In this document: positions 31,423-39,650 of the stretch, in pieces
How the letters are laid out: every line of letters begins with the position of its first letter
How positions within the stretch are numbered: position 1 is the stretch's first letter
Source: Maritalea sp047634455
GTDB lineage: Bacteria > Pseudomonadota > Alphaproteobacteria > Rhizobiales > Devosiaceae
Length of the DNA stretch: 41,005 nucleotides
Direction: 5' to 3'
NCBI RefSeq assembly: GCF_047634455.1
Contig: NZ_JBLIAI010000023.1
Span: 1-41,005, forward strand
Notes under the pieces: generated by a model
Databases searched by the model: none
Seen by the model: only the letters and a program-made list of their open reading frames with translations
What the model was told of the DNA's origin: nothing
Program-made: the position numbers and the translations under genes

Positions 31423-32151
31423 ATGTTGTTGATGGCGAAAACGAAAATGTTTGATGGTGTGGGAGCAGATGAAATTATGATCGATAGCGGGTTTCGAGAT
31501 TTCTTAGCGGCGTTGAAAGCCAATAATAACCGCGAATGGTTTGAGGCAAATAAACAGCACTATCAAAATGTGGTGGTAAAACCGATGATTGAGCTTGTTG
31601 GTACACTCGACGGTGCCGTTTCTCAGCTCACGCCAGCGTTGCGCGCCGACCCCAAAGTCAATGGATCGATCAGGCGGATTTATCGCGACACGCGGTTTTC
31701 CAAGGACAAAACCCCATACCACACCCACGTTCATTTGATTTTTTGGGCTGGCGGCCACCCCAATAAGTCGCCGGGGGTGCATGTGATATTTAATGCGGAT
31801 AGCTACGCTTTTGGCGCTGGGCATTGGGCGCTTGATCATGATCAGTTGGACCGAATGCGGCAGCAATTATTGCTGGATGGTGGCGAAGCGATTGCGAACG
31901 CTGTCAAATCGGTCACCAAGCACGGGGTTGAATTGGACCCACCGGCGCTTGCTCGTGTGCCGCGTGGCTTTGATAAAGAAGCTGAGGGCGCCGAATGGTT
32001 GCGGTATAAAGGGTTGGTCGTGAAAAGCGAAAATGCGCCATACCCGAAAAGCCTTGAAAACCTGAATGATGCCACTAAATTCATTGTTGATATTTGTCAG
32101 AAGATGTCGCCGCTGACCGGTTATATGATGGACAAGGTTTGGACAGTTTGA
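31423..32151 (+). CDS. DUF2461 family protein (TIGR02453)
   Basis: This up to 242-residue protein matches the DUF2461/TIGR02453 pattern: FRDFLAALKANNNREWFEAN near the N-terminus, then RIYRDTRFSKDKTPYHTHVH (about residues 85-105), GVHVIFNADSYAFGAGHW and a C-terminal LKP-like region (PYPKSLENLNDATKF). It is a soluble cytoplasmic protein with no known reaction. Start choice is uncertain: 31423 is the first ATG, but family proteins usually begin a few residues before the F-DFL segment, so 31447 or 31477 (with GGGAG eleven bases upstream) is quite possible. It stands alone with no close partner. Confidence 0.85.
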   Translation: MLLMAKTKMFDGVGADEIMIDSGFRDFLAALKANNNREWFEANKQHYQNVVVKPMIELVGTLDGAVSQLTPALRADPKVNGSIRRIYRDTRFSKDKTPYHTHVHLIFWAGGHPNKSPGVHVIFNADSYAFGAGHWALDHDQLDRMRQQLLLDGGEAIANAVKSVTKHGVELDPPALARVPRGFDKEAEGAEWLRYKGLVVKSENAPYPKSLENLNDATKFIVDICQKMSPLTGYMMDKVWTV

Positions 32152-32237
32152 TTTTTTTTGGTGTTAGAGTTCATATTGCCGCCACACTCGCCGCATAACA
32201 AAAAGTGCGGGCGGCAATTGTTTTGTTTGGAGATGAA

Positions 32238-32636
32238 ATGAACAAGTTTGCCACAATCAGCAGTGCGATTGCGCTGACCATGTCAATGAGTGTGCCGGTA
32301 ATGGCTGAGACCTTAAACCCTGAGGGTTTGTGGACGCCTGGCAACAAAGAATCGCGATATGAAATTAGCTATTGCGGCAAAGGCACCGATTTGTGTGCAA
32401 AAATTTCTTGGGTAGATCCACGGTTTGTCAATGATGACAATAGAAAGCTTTTGGGGACCAATTTGTTCTCAGAGATTCCCATGCGTGGCCGTAATAAGTG
32501 GCGCGGCACCATCAACTTCCAAGGGTACAGGGTGAACGGTACTGTTAAGCAATTGTCTGGCGACAAGCTTTCAGTAAAAGCGTGTTTGTTGTTCCTTTGC
32601 GAAGAAGTCTTGTTGGACCGGGTTGCTGCACATTAA
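32238..32636 (+). CDS. DUF2147 domain-containing exported protein
   Basis: This 132-residue protein has a signal peptide (MNKFATISSAIALTMSMSVP, cleavage after VMA) and a DUF2147 core: GLWTPGNKESRYEISYCGKG, DLCAKISWVDP, then GRNKWRGTINFQGYRVNGTV and LSVKACLLFLCEEV. The family is a periplasmic beta-barrel of unknown role, often near envelope genes. The two cysteine pairs probably form disulfides. GGAG sits five bases before ATG 32238, which decides the start. No operon partner is evident; the next gene is convergent. Confidence 0.86.
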   Translation: MNKFATISSAIALTMSMSVPVMAETLNPEGLWTPGNKESRYEISYCGKGTDLCAKISWVDPRFVNDDNRKLLGTNLFSEIPMRGRNKWRGTINFQGYRVNGTVKQLSGDKLSVKACLLFLCEEVLLDRVAAH

Positions 32637-32652
32637 TGAGCTATCGCCTAGG

Positions 32653-33555
32653 CTAACTAGGGGCGGCTTTATTGTGACCGGCTTTTTGAAAAAAGACGGG
32701 TCCGGCTTCGGCGAGAATTATGGCTGAAAATATCAGCACAATCCCGAAATATCCGATTGGTGATAGTCGTTCACCCAAAATGAGCGCAGCACCGAATGCC
32801 GCAAATAAGCTTTCCATGGAGAGAATAAGGGCGGCATTTGCTGTGGGGACGTGTTGTTGGCTGATTGTATGCAGCGTGAAGCCAATCGCAGTTGACAAAA
32901 CGCCAGCATAAAGGATTTCCACCCAGCCCAGTTGAATGGCCTGAATGCTCACCGTTTCGGTGCCAAATGCGCCCACTGCGCAAATGCTGCCGCCGGCAAG
33001 AAAAATGATGGCTGAAACGGTAATGGGGCGTTGTGTCGTCTTGGCTGTGGAGCCAAGAAAAAACACGTAAAGCGCCCAGAAGAAAGAACTTCCAAGTACG
33101 AAATAATCACCAACAACGAAGTTTTCGATTTTGCCGCCGCTTAACATAAATAGCCCGGAAAATGCCAACACTGCAGAAACCCAAATCAATTTGTGCAATT
33201 TGGCTTTGGTGAAAACCACCAAAAAAACCGGTACAAAAAACACATAAAAGCCGGTCAGAAAACCAGTGTTGGTGACGGACGCGGTGAGAAGGCCAACTTG
33301 TTGCAACCATGAGCCAAAAAGGAAGGCGAACAGCAAGACGCCAATCATTTTCCAGCCTTTCTTGCTGAGCGGTTTGTTGATCCTGCGGGTTTCCCAGATT
33401 GCGAGCGGTAAAATGAGTATGCCGCCGAGCAAATAGCGTGCAGCCAAAAACGTAAGCGGCTCCATTGCGCCCATGGCGGATTTTTGAGCGATAAATGCCG
33501 ACCCCCAAATCATGGTGGCGACAATGAGCAAGGCGGTAGCAGTGGCGCGCGTCAT
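32653..33555 (-). CDS. EamA/DMT family transporter
   Basis: This 300-residue membrane protein has ten helices in two EamA repeats: ATMIWGSAFIAQKSAMG in the first and SSFFWALYVFFLGSTAK in the second, with VPTANAALILSMESLFAAFG near the end, a typical DMT segment. The C-terminus is short and basic. The start at 33555 (MTRATATALLIVA) is preferred over an in-frame TTG three codons upstream. It lies 16 bases from the convergent DUF2147 stop. The substrate is unknown. It is distinct from the other two EamA proteins in the window. Confidence 0.88.
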   Translation of the reverse strand: MTRATATALLIVATMIWGSAFIAQKSAMGAMEPLTFLAARYLLGGILILPLAIWETRRINKPLSKKGWKMIGVLLFAFLFGSWLQQVGLLTASVTNTGFLTGFYVFFVPVFLVVFTKAKLHKLIWVSAVLAFSGLFMLSGGKIENFVVGDYFVLGSSFFWALYVFFLGSTAKTTQRPITVSAIIFLAGGSICAVGAFGTETVSIQAIQLGWVEILYAGVLSTAIGFTLHTISQQHVPTANAALILSMESLFAAFGAALILGERLSPIGYFGIVLIFSAIILAEAGPVFFQKAGHNKAAPS

Positions 33556-33618
33556 GAGCGACAACTTTCACATATCGACAAGGGCATGTCGCCCAATCGA
33601 GGCGACGCCGAGTTTAAA

Positions 33619-34842
33619 CTATAGGACCTGATCGAGCGCTTTGATCAGCTGCTCGATTTCTTGTTGGCTGGTATAATGGACAAATGACATGCGCAAAACG
33701 CCATGGTCAGCACCCAAATCCAGCGCCTCGACCAATCGATAGGCATAAAAATGTCCGCCAGCAGCCATGACTTTGTGTTTTGCCAGTTCCGCAGCCAGTT
33801 CGTCGCCTCGCTTTTGGCAATGAACAGAAATTGTTGGCACGCGGTTAGCAGAAGTTGATGGACCGATGATGCGCACATCATTGCGCTCCCGCAAATAGGC
33901 AAGCAATGGCTCAATCAGGTGGGTTTCTTGCGCGCGCATTTTTTGAGAGGTCGCGCGATAAGAATTGGGCGCGCTTTTTGTGTCGGCGATTTTGGCCAAG
34001 ACATCGAAATAGTCGATAATGCCGTTACAAGCCGCAATTTGAGCGTGATCAGGCCCAGCAGGTACTAATCGTTTGCGCAATATGTCTTTATTGAAAAAGT
34101 GACCTTGGTTGGGCAGCTTGTTTGCCAATTCAGGATCGATAACCATCACGCCTTGGTGCGGGCCATAAGTCTTGTAGGTCGAAAACAGATAAATATCTGC
34201 GCCCAGATCTGTGATGTCGGGCAATGTGTGGGGGGCATACGCCACCCCGTCAACCACTGTGACTGCGCCCACAGAATGGGCAAGTTCGCAGATTTTTTTG
34301 ACAGGATTTATGTGCCCAACAATGTTGGAGCAGTGCGGAAATGTGACCAATTTGACTTTGTCATCAAGCAGTGCGGCAAGCGACGCGAGTTCAAGTTCCG
34401 CTGTTTGGGTGTTCACCTGCCACTCACGCACTTCAATGCCAATTTTTGCGAGCTTGCGGAACGCGCCGGTATTGGCTTCGTGGCATTGGTTGGTGACGAT
34501 GATCGCGTCGCCCGCTTCAAGCATTTCGCCAAATGCATTGCCAAGCGAATAAGTATTTGCAGATGTCGACGGACCAATATGGATGGCATCAACTGACGTG
34601 TTGAGCGCTTTGGCTAGACGCACATGCGCGCGGTCCATTTCGCTGCCTGCTTCTTGTGAAGCCTGGTAGGCGCCGTAGGGCTGCAATTTGTGCGCTGTGT
34701 AATAATGGTTGTAGTGATCGATGACCTGTTGGGCCATAAATGCCCCGCCCGCATTTTCAAAAAATGCCCAACCCTCAAGTTCTTTTTGCTTGAACGCCGG
34801 GAAGTTGGCGCGAACCGCATTTGTGCTTAATGGCAATGTCAT
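33619..34842 (-). CDS. Cysteine desulfurase-like aminotransferase class V
   Basis: This 407-residue PLP enzyme of fold type I has VRANFPAFKQKELEGWAFFE and NAGGAF near the start, IHIGPSTSANTYSLGNAF as the cofactor phosphate-binding region, VVDGVAYAPHTLPDI with the PLP-pyridine aspartate, and LFSTYKTYGPHQGVM with the Schiff-base lysine. It belongs to the cysteine desulfurase-like (TIGR01976-type) group, whose true substrate is often unknown. No clear catalytic cysteine loop of IscS or SufS is evident, so real desulfurase activity is doubtful. ATG 34842 fits the family N-terminus and has GGGA eight bases upstream. Confidence 0.85.
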   Translation of the reverse strand: MTLPLSTNAVRANFPAFKQKELEGWAFFENAGGAFMAQQVIDHYNHYYTAHKLQPYGAYQASQEAGSEMDRAHVRLAKALNTSVDAIHIGPSTSANTYSLGNAFGEMLEAGDAIIVTNQCHEANTGAFRKLAKIGIEVREWQVNTQTAELELASLAALLDDKVKLVTFPHCSNIVGHINPVKKICELAHSVGAVTVVDGVAYAPHTLPDITDLGADIYLFSTYKTYGPHQGVMVIDPELANKLPNQGHFFNKDILRKRLVPAGPDHAQIAACNGIIDYFDVLAKIADTKSAPNSYRATSQKMRAQETHLIEPLLAYLRERNDVRIIGPSTSANRVPTISVHCQKRGDELAAELAKHKVMAAGGHFYAYRLVEALDLGADHGVLRMSFVHYTSQQEIEQLIKALDQVL

Positions 34843-34906
34843 GATCATCATCCCGAAGAATTGGTTGAACCTCATTGGTACCGTGAGAATGTTTGATCGG
34901 CAAGCC

Positions 34907-34944
34907 AAAACAAAGCACCAATTGTTGGGGGACAATTGGTGCTT
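34907..34944 (-). terminator. Intrinsic terminator of the Spy-like gene
   Basis: A perfect 13-bp stem, AAGCACCAATTGT and ACAATTGGTGCTT (34913-34925, 34932-34944), has a six-base loop and is followed on the minus strand by TGTTTTGG. It lies downstream of the Spy-like gene and upstream of the class V enzyme. Confidence 0.8.
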
Positions 34945-35018
34945 CTTTGGGGAGACAAATATTGGGAGATTCAGTCTGGCGACGGGGGCTTTGCCGCCAG
35001 ACCACGCGCTAGTGCGGA

Positions 35019-35624
35019 CTAGCCGTTTGTTGGAGCAGGTGCATTTTGCCCCTGTGGTCCGCGAGGACCCATGCCGTTTTTGCCGTGTGGACCTTTGCCA
35101 TTTTCACCACGTGGGCCGTTCTTGCCATTCATTTTGTTGATTTGAGCTTTCTGATCGTCTGAAAGGGATTCATAGAAAGTTTCAAACGCTGGCAGTACAG
35201 AATTCATGCTTTCAAGCTGCAATTCCATCATCGCTGTGCGTTGGGCAAGTATTTGCGCCGCGCCTTCAGGCTTCTGGTCTTTCAACGGCCCGCAGCTTTC
35301 ACCAAATTCGGTTTGTGCGGTCAAGGCTGCCGTTTTTAAATCATCAAATGCAGGGCGCTGGGCATCGGTCAAGTCGATGCGGATCGCCATTATTTCGAGC
35401 ATTTTGTCCAAACGATCCGCGCCTTCTTCGGCACATACGGCACCCAAGAAACCTTGGCCACCACGTACTGGGCGGAACTGGCCTTTGCCTTTACGGTCCT
35501 GCTTTTGTTCAGCTTTTGATGTTTGGTTGCCGCTGTCTTGAGCGAATGCTGATGGCGCAAACGCACCGATAGACATTGTGCCAATAAGAGTTGCTGCAAG
35601 TGCGAGGGTTGAGAGCTTCTTCAT
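35019..35624 (-). CDS. Spy/CpxP-like LTXXQ periplasmic protein with glycine-rich collagen-like tail
   Basis: This 201-residue exported protein has a Sec signal (KKLSTLALAATLIGTMSIGA, cleavage after AFA). Two LTXXQ-like motifs, IDLTDAQRPAFDDLK (about residue 95) and ESLSDDQKAQINKM (about 160), mark the Spy/CpxP chaperone and stress-sensor fold. After these comes an unusual tail of about 35 residues built from glycine with K, N, P, R, Q (GKNGPRGENGKGPHGKNGMG) that resembles imperfect collagen triplets. ATG 35624 has AAGGA about eight bases upstream. A role as periplasmic chaperone or metal/stress-response protein is inferred from the family; the tail's role is unknown. Confidence 0.82.
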   Translation of the reverse strand: MKKLSTLALAATLIGTMSIGAFAPSAFAQDSGNQTSKAEQKQDRKGKGQFRPVRGGQGFLGAVCAEEGADRLDKMLEIMAIRIDLTDAQRPAFDDLKTAALTAQTEFGESCGPLKDQKPEGAAQILAQRTAMMELQLESMNSVLPAFETFYESLSDDQKAQINKMNGKNGPRGENGKGPHGKNGMGPRGPQGQNAPAPTNG

Positions 35625-35763
35625 TTTCTTTTTCCTTTGCCCGATCCGTTGGGCGCTTTGGGTTTGGCGTCTGATCGAGATTGAAGATAAGGAAGCGCAC
35701 GTTGCGTAAAGTTTTCCGGCAGATGAAAAATCGGTAAGTTTGGAAAGCTTTGGAAATGGAGAC

Positions 35764-35794
35764 AAAAAAAGACCGACGCGCGGGGGCATCGGCC
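35764..35794 (-). terminator. Intrinsic terminator of the small membrane gene at 35872
   Basis: GGCCGATG and CGTCGGTC (8 bp with two G-U pairs) around CCCCCGCG are followed on the minus strand by TTTTTTT. It is about 75 bases past the stop of the gene at 35872-36108. Confidence 0.8.
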
Positions 35795-35871
35795 GTAAAG
35801 TTTTGGGGCGCTTTCCGTTTGAATTGCTTCAGATGGAAAGCGGGTAGATTGGAGGTCGTAAATTAGTGTGC

Positions 35872-36108
35872 CTAGCGGCGCGCGCTACGGACGCGAATGA
35901 GTTTGGTGCGAGTGATCTGATGCCACACACCAAAAATGATTGCAGAACAAAGTGCCAGGGCGGGCAGGATAATGCTCAGCGCCAAAGTATTGGAATGGTC
36001 CACATTGGCGGCAAATGCCGGGCTGACCACAAGCAGGAGCGCGAAAATACCTGCAAAAACACCTGTGATTTTGGCGAGTTCGTTACGGCGCTTTTTGAAC
36101 TTGTTCAT
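35872..36108 (-). CDS. Small two-helix membrane protein, function unknown
   Basis: This 78-residue protein starts with a basic segment (MNKFKKRRNELAKI), then a hydrophobic helix (TGVFAGIFALLLVVSPAFAA) that could be a signal peptide (AFA-A), a short polar stretch (NVDHSNT), a second helix (LALSIILPALALCSAIIFGV) and a basic tail (TRTKLIRVRSARR). AAGGA at seven bases decides ATG 36108 over a longer frame. No family is recognised. It ends in its own terminator and is divergent from the aminotransferase gene. Confidence 0.68.
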   Translation of the reverse strand: MNKFKKRRNELAKITGVFAGIFALLLVVSPAFAANVDHSNTLALSIILPALALCSAIIFGVWHQITRTKLIRVRSARR

Positions 36109-36310
36109 GGGTCTGTCCTTGTTCGCTAAGTTGTTCGATGATGCCAACTTGAACGAGGGATGCGTTCACAATTGGTTCGAACTAGGGAAATTTGCGTTCA
36201 ATTGTGCGGCGAGTTTGTGGCAGGGCTATCTATGGGAATTGAGACTTGCTAAACCACGCTGAACTTGTTTTGATCTAAACTGATAGGGTCCAACCAAAGA
36301 AACTTTCATC

Positions 36311-37510
36311 ATGAATATGATTTCGGATGCGCTGCAGCGCGTGAAGCCTTCTGCCAGTATGAGCATTTCTGCCATTGCTTTAGAAAAGCGTGCGGCAGGT
36401 GTTGATATTATCCCCATGAGCGCCGGGGAGCCTGATTTTGATACACCCGAACATATTAAAGACGCAGCAAAGCGCGCGCTGGATGAAGGGAAAACCAAAT
36501 ACACCGTTGTGGACGGAATTCGCGAACTCAAAACCGCAATTGCGGCAAAGTTTGCGCGTGAGAACGGCATTAAGGTAGAGCCAAGCGCGTGTTTTGTGGC
36601 GACAGGCGGCAAGCAGATCATTTTTAACGCGCTGGTGGCGACGCTGAACCCGGGTGACGAGGCTTTGGTGCCTGCGCCTTTTTGGGTGTCATATCCTGAA
36701 ATGGTGAACCTAACGGGCGCAACGCCGGTGATCATGCAAACAAGTGCGGCTACTGGCTTTAAGATCACGGCTGACCAGTTGGCCGCAGCGATTACGCCAA
36801 AGACAAAGTGGTTGTTGATCAATTCGCCGGGCAATCCGTCTGGCGCTGTTTACACAAAAGAAGAGTTGGAAGCATTGGCCGAAGTACTGCGTGGCCATCC
36901 TCACGTGCATATTCTGATGGACGATATTTATGAGCATCTCACATATGGCACAAAATTTTACACGATGGCGCAAATTGCGCCGGATCTGGCGGGCCGCACG
37001 CTAACGATGAATGGTGTGTCCAAGGCCTACTCCATGACGGGCTGGCGCATCGGCTATTGCACAGGGCCTGATTGGTTGCTCAAAGCCATGCGCAAGCTGC
37101 AGGGTCAATCCACATCGAACCCGTGCTCGATTGCACAATGGGCTGCGGTTGAAGCGTTGAACGGGGATCAAACATTTTTGGATGGTTGGCGCAAAGCGTT
37201 TGTTGAGCGGCGTGATTATTTGGTCAAACGGCTGAATGGCATTGAGGGTATAGAGTGTCTGACACCAGACGGTGCGTTTTATGTTTATCCTTCGTGCGCC
37301 GGATTGCTGGGCAAAACGACAAAGGCGGGGCGGAAACTAGAAACCGATGAAGATGTGGCGTTGGCGCTGCTTGAAGAAGTTGATGTGGCCACGGTGCATG
37401 GTGGCGCATATGGCCTATCGCCGCACATTCGGATTTCTTATGCCGTATCGTTGGAAGACATTTGCCGTGCTTGTGATCGGTTTGAAGCGTTTGTTGCTGG
37501 TTTAAAGTAA
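36311..37510 (+). CDS. aspC: Aspartate aminotransferase (class I/II, PLP)
   Basis: This 399-residue fold-type I aminotransferase interconverts aspartate and oxaloacetate with glutamate and 2-oxoglutarate. It shows MSAGEPDFDTPEHI (substrate loop), KYTVVDGIRELKTAIA, VLMDDIYE-like HILMDDIYEHLTYG with the PLP aspartate/tyrosine, and MNGVSKAYSMTGWRIGY with the Schiff-base lysine (about residue 235). It resembles the alphaproteobacterial AatA/AspC type Ib group, members of which may also accept prephenate. The ribosome site is weak; the start could be two codons later. It ends ten bases before the D-cysteine desulfhydrase gene, so the two likely form an operon. Confidence 0.92.
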   Translation: MNMISDALQRVKPSASMSISAIALEKRAAGVDIIPMSAGEPDFDTPEHIKDAAKRALDEGKTKYTVVDGIRELKTAIAAKFARENGIKVEPSACFVATGGKQIIFNALVATLNPGDEALVPAPFWVSYPEMVNLTGATPVIMQTSAATGFKITADQLAAAITPKTKWLLINSPGNPSGAVYTKEELEALAEVLRGHPHVHILMDDIYEHLTYGTKFYTMAQIAPDLAGRTLTMNGVSKAYSMTGWRIGYCTGPDWLLKAMRKLQGQSTSNPCSIAQWAAVEALNGDQTFLDGWRKAFVERRDYLVKRLNGIEGIECLTPDGAFYVYPSCAGLLGKTTKAGRKLETDEDVALALLEEVDVATVHGGAYGLSPHIRISYAVSLEDICRACDRFEAFVAGLK

Positions 37511-37520
37511 GGAATTGATT

Positions 37521-38543
37521 ATGGGTTCAGGTGATCACATTGAAACCGCGTTGGGCAATCTTGCACGGATTGAATTGGCGCATTTGCCGACACCGTTGCA
37601 GCGATTGGATCGGCTAAGTGATCGATTGGGCGGACCAACAATCTATATCAAGCGCGATGATTGCACTGGGCTTGCGGGCGGTGGCAACAAAACCCGTAAG
37701 CTCGAGTTTTTGATGGCCGACGCGATAGCCAAAGGCGCGGATTGTGTGATTACAACCGGTGGCATGCAATCCAATCATTGCCGACAAACCGCTGCTGCAG
37801 CGGCGAAGTTGGGGCTTGATTGCCGACTGGCACTCATTGACAAAGTGGACTGGGCAGAACCATCCTATCGGGTTGCAGGCAATGTTACGCTTGATCATGT
37901 GCTTGGCGCAAAGGTTTCAGTTTTTGGCGCTGACGCAGATCGAGATACGGTTTGCGCGCAAATGGTTGAGCAGGCAAAGTCCGAGGGCAAGAAGCCGTAT
38001 TTTGTGCCGCTCGGTGGTTCAAACGTGATTGGTGCGCTTGGATATGTTGCGGCGATTGGAGAGTTGCAGCAACAGATAGCGCAGCTAGATGTCACGCCAA
38101 AAGCGCTGTACTTTTGTACCTCAAGCGGGGGCACTCATGCAGGGTTGGTGGCAGGCGCGATGATCAATGATCGTCCTTATCCAATTATTGGCGTTCATAA
38201 TGAGGAAGACCCCGCATCAATCCAGGTAACAGTTGAAGGTTTGGTTGATGTTTTGATTGAGCATTTAAGCGTAAGCGTCAGGCGCAGGTCGGATGATGTG
38301 CAAGTGCTCAGCGGTTTCGGTGAACCTTCTTATGGTATCCCCAATGCCAAAGGCAATCAGTCGATTACGCTAATGGCGCAGCACGAGGGCATTCTCCTCG
38401 ACCCCGTTTACACCGGCAAGGCATTTGCGGGTTTGATCGGTGATATTGAAGCAGGAAAGCTCGCAAAGGGCGATGATGTTGTGTTTTTGCACACTGGTGG
38501 CGCGCAGGCGCTGGGTGCTTATTCGAGCTTGTTTGTTTCTTGA
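37521..38543 (+). CDS. dcyD: D-cysteine desulfhydrase / ACC deaminase-like PLP enzyme
   Basis: This 340-residue fold-type II PLP enzyme belongs to the ACC deaminase/D-cysteine desulfhydrase family. Evidence: IYIKRDDCTGLAGGGNKTRK with the Schiff-base lysine (about residue 53), TTGGMQSNHCRQTAAAAAKL, the phosphate-binding CTSSGGTHAGLVAG, and DPVYTGKAFAGLIGD near the end. D-cysteine desulfhydrase converts D-cysteine to pyruvate, sulfide and ammonia; ACC deaminase is the alternative. The YTGKA and LPTPLQ signatures favour DcyD. ATG 37521 is fixed by AAGGA seven bases upstream. Confidence 0.85.
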   Translation: MGSGDHIETALGNLARIELAHLPTPLQRLDRLSDRLGGPTIYIKRDDCTGLAGGGNKTRKLEFLMADAIAKGADCVITTGGMQSNHCRQTAAAAAKLGLDCRLALIDKVDWAEPSYRVAGNVTLDHVLGAKVSVFGADADRDTVCAQMVEQAKSEGKKPYFVPLGGSNVIGALGYVAAIGELQQQIAQLDVTPKALYFCTSSGGTHAGLVAGAMINDRPYPIIGVHNEEDPASIQVTVEGLVDVLIEHLSVSVRRRSDDVQVLSGFGEPSYGIPNAKGNQSITLMAQHEGILLDPVYTGKAFAGLIGDIEAGKLAKGDDVVFLHTGGAQALGAYSSLFVS

Positions 38544-38572
38544 GATAATTGGATTTCCATTTACACAGTTGA

Positions 38573-38681
38573 TCCCGGCTCAAGGCCGGGAATGCCAAGT
38601 ATTTTTGGTTGGTCGTGACAAACGAACACATGGCTGCCCCGGACCCTAAGTGGCGTTCGCGGCACGCAGGCTGAGCCGGGG
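38573..38681. repeat. REP-like palindromic elements between convergent genes
   Basis: A 7-bp palindrome TCCCGGC-TCAAG-GCCGGGA (38573-38591) and a wider CCCCGG...CCGGGG pair (38637-38642, 38676-38681) fill the space between dcyD and the nucleoside hydrolase gene. Their GC-rich character is like the elements at 9653-10161, and they may also end transcription from both sides. Confidence 0.6.
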
Positions 38682-38699
38682 TCGCACTTCAACGTGATG

Positions 38700-39650
38700 C
38701 TAACCGCGTCGTGCGTCGCGGCGAGCGTCGGCTTTTTTGAGTGTTGACAGGAATGTGTCCTTCACGCCTTGGTCGTTTACCTCGAAGCAGATTTTGACTG
38801 GGCGGCCATTTTTGGCTGGGTCCGCAATGGTGTTGCCTACTTCGTCGCCTTCTAAAATGGTATTGAGCGGAGCTTCTCTGATCTCAAAAAACTCTGGGTC
38901 GGTGATTGCGATAACCGCTGCAGGGTCATGCAAGTAACATCCATTGACGCCAACATTTTCGGTATAGAATTTGATGTAATATTCGGACACTTGTTCCAAG
39001 AATTTGCCGATGTCGGGCGAATGTTTGGTGACGTCGCGGAAATCATCCATATTGCAGCTGACGGAATGGGTGACGTCTAGGCCAACCAGGGTGACGTCCC
39101 AATCTGCATCAAAAACCATTTGAGCGGCATGTGGGTCGTTCCAAATATTGGCTTCAGCAAATGGCGTGACATTGCCCGGTGCATCCACTGCGCCGCCCAT
39201 GATCACGACGTTTTTGACGTTCTTCGCAATCTCAGGGTCATGCTGCAAAGCAAGCGCTAAGTTGGTCAACGGGCCGACGGCGCAGATGGTGATTTCGCCG
39301 GGGTTTTCTTTTGTGATTTCACACAAGAATTGCGCGGCTGACCGGGTATCTTTTTCGCGGCTTGGCACTTGTGGCGGGTAATCACCAAAGCCCTCAACAC
39401 CGTGCACAAAGTCCGCATGCGGATTTGGGACGATGGTCAATGGCGTCGCAGCGCCTTCTGCCACTGGAATGTTGAGCCCGGCAAGGTCGGTGAGGTGAAT
39501 GGCATTGCGGGTGGCTGTTTTGACCGGCACGTTGCCGAAAACAGTGGTGAGGCCAACAACGTCTAGCCGTGCGTCAGCGAATGCGTGGTGTAAGGCCATT
39601 GCGTCATCAATGCCGGGGTCTGTGTCGATAATGATTTTGTGGACGGTCAT
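38700..39650 (-). CDS. Nucleoside hydrolase (inosine-uridine preferring type)
   Basis: This 316-residue enzyme cleaves the N-glycosidic bond of ribonucleosides to give a base and ribose. The calcium-binding N-terminus IIIDTDPGIDDAMALHHA (about residues 6-23) is the family signature. VVIMGGAVDAPGNVTPFAEA, FNIWNDPHAA-like ANIWNDPHAA and NGCYLHDPAAVIAI (calcium/active-site His-Asp) follow. It overlaps the ribokinase gene by four bases (ATGA), so ribose released here would be phosphorylated by the partner. Purine or pyrimidine preference is not determined. No nucleoside transporter gene is seen beside it. Confidence 0.93.
   Translation of the reverse strand: MTVHKIIIDTDPGIDDAMALHHAFADARLDVVGLTTVFGNVPVKTATRNAIHLTDLAGLNIPVAEGAATPLTIVPNPHADFVHGVEGFGDYPPQVPSREKDTRSAAQFLCEITKENPGEITICAVGPLTNLALALQHDPEIAKNVKNVVIMGGAVDAPGNVTPFAEANIWNDPHAAQMVFDADWDVTLVGLDVTHSVSCNMDDFRDVTKHSPDIGKFLEQVSEYYIKFYTENVGVNGCYLHDPAAVIAITDPEFFEIREAPLNTILEGDEVGNTIADPAKNGRPVKICFEVNDQGVKDTFLSTLKKADARRDARRG

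Noticed and set aside
31047..31523. Extended N-terminus for thymidine kinase (159 extra codons open upstream)
   Set aside because: The family starts at MAKLYFSYAAMNAGK at 31046, and the extra stretch spans a strong terminator hairpin and overlaps the divergent DUF2461 gene.
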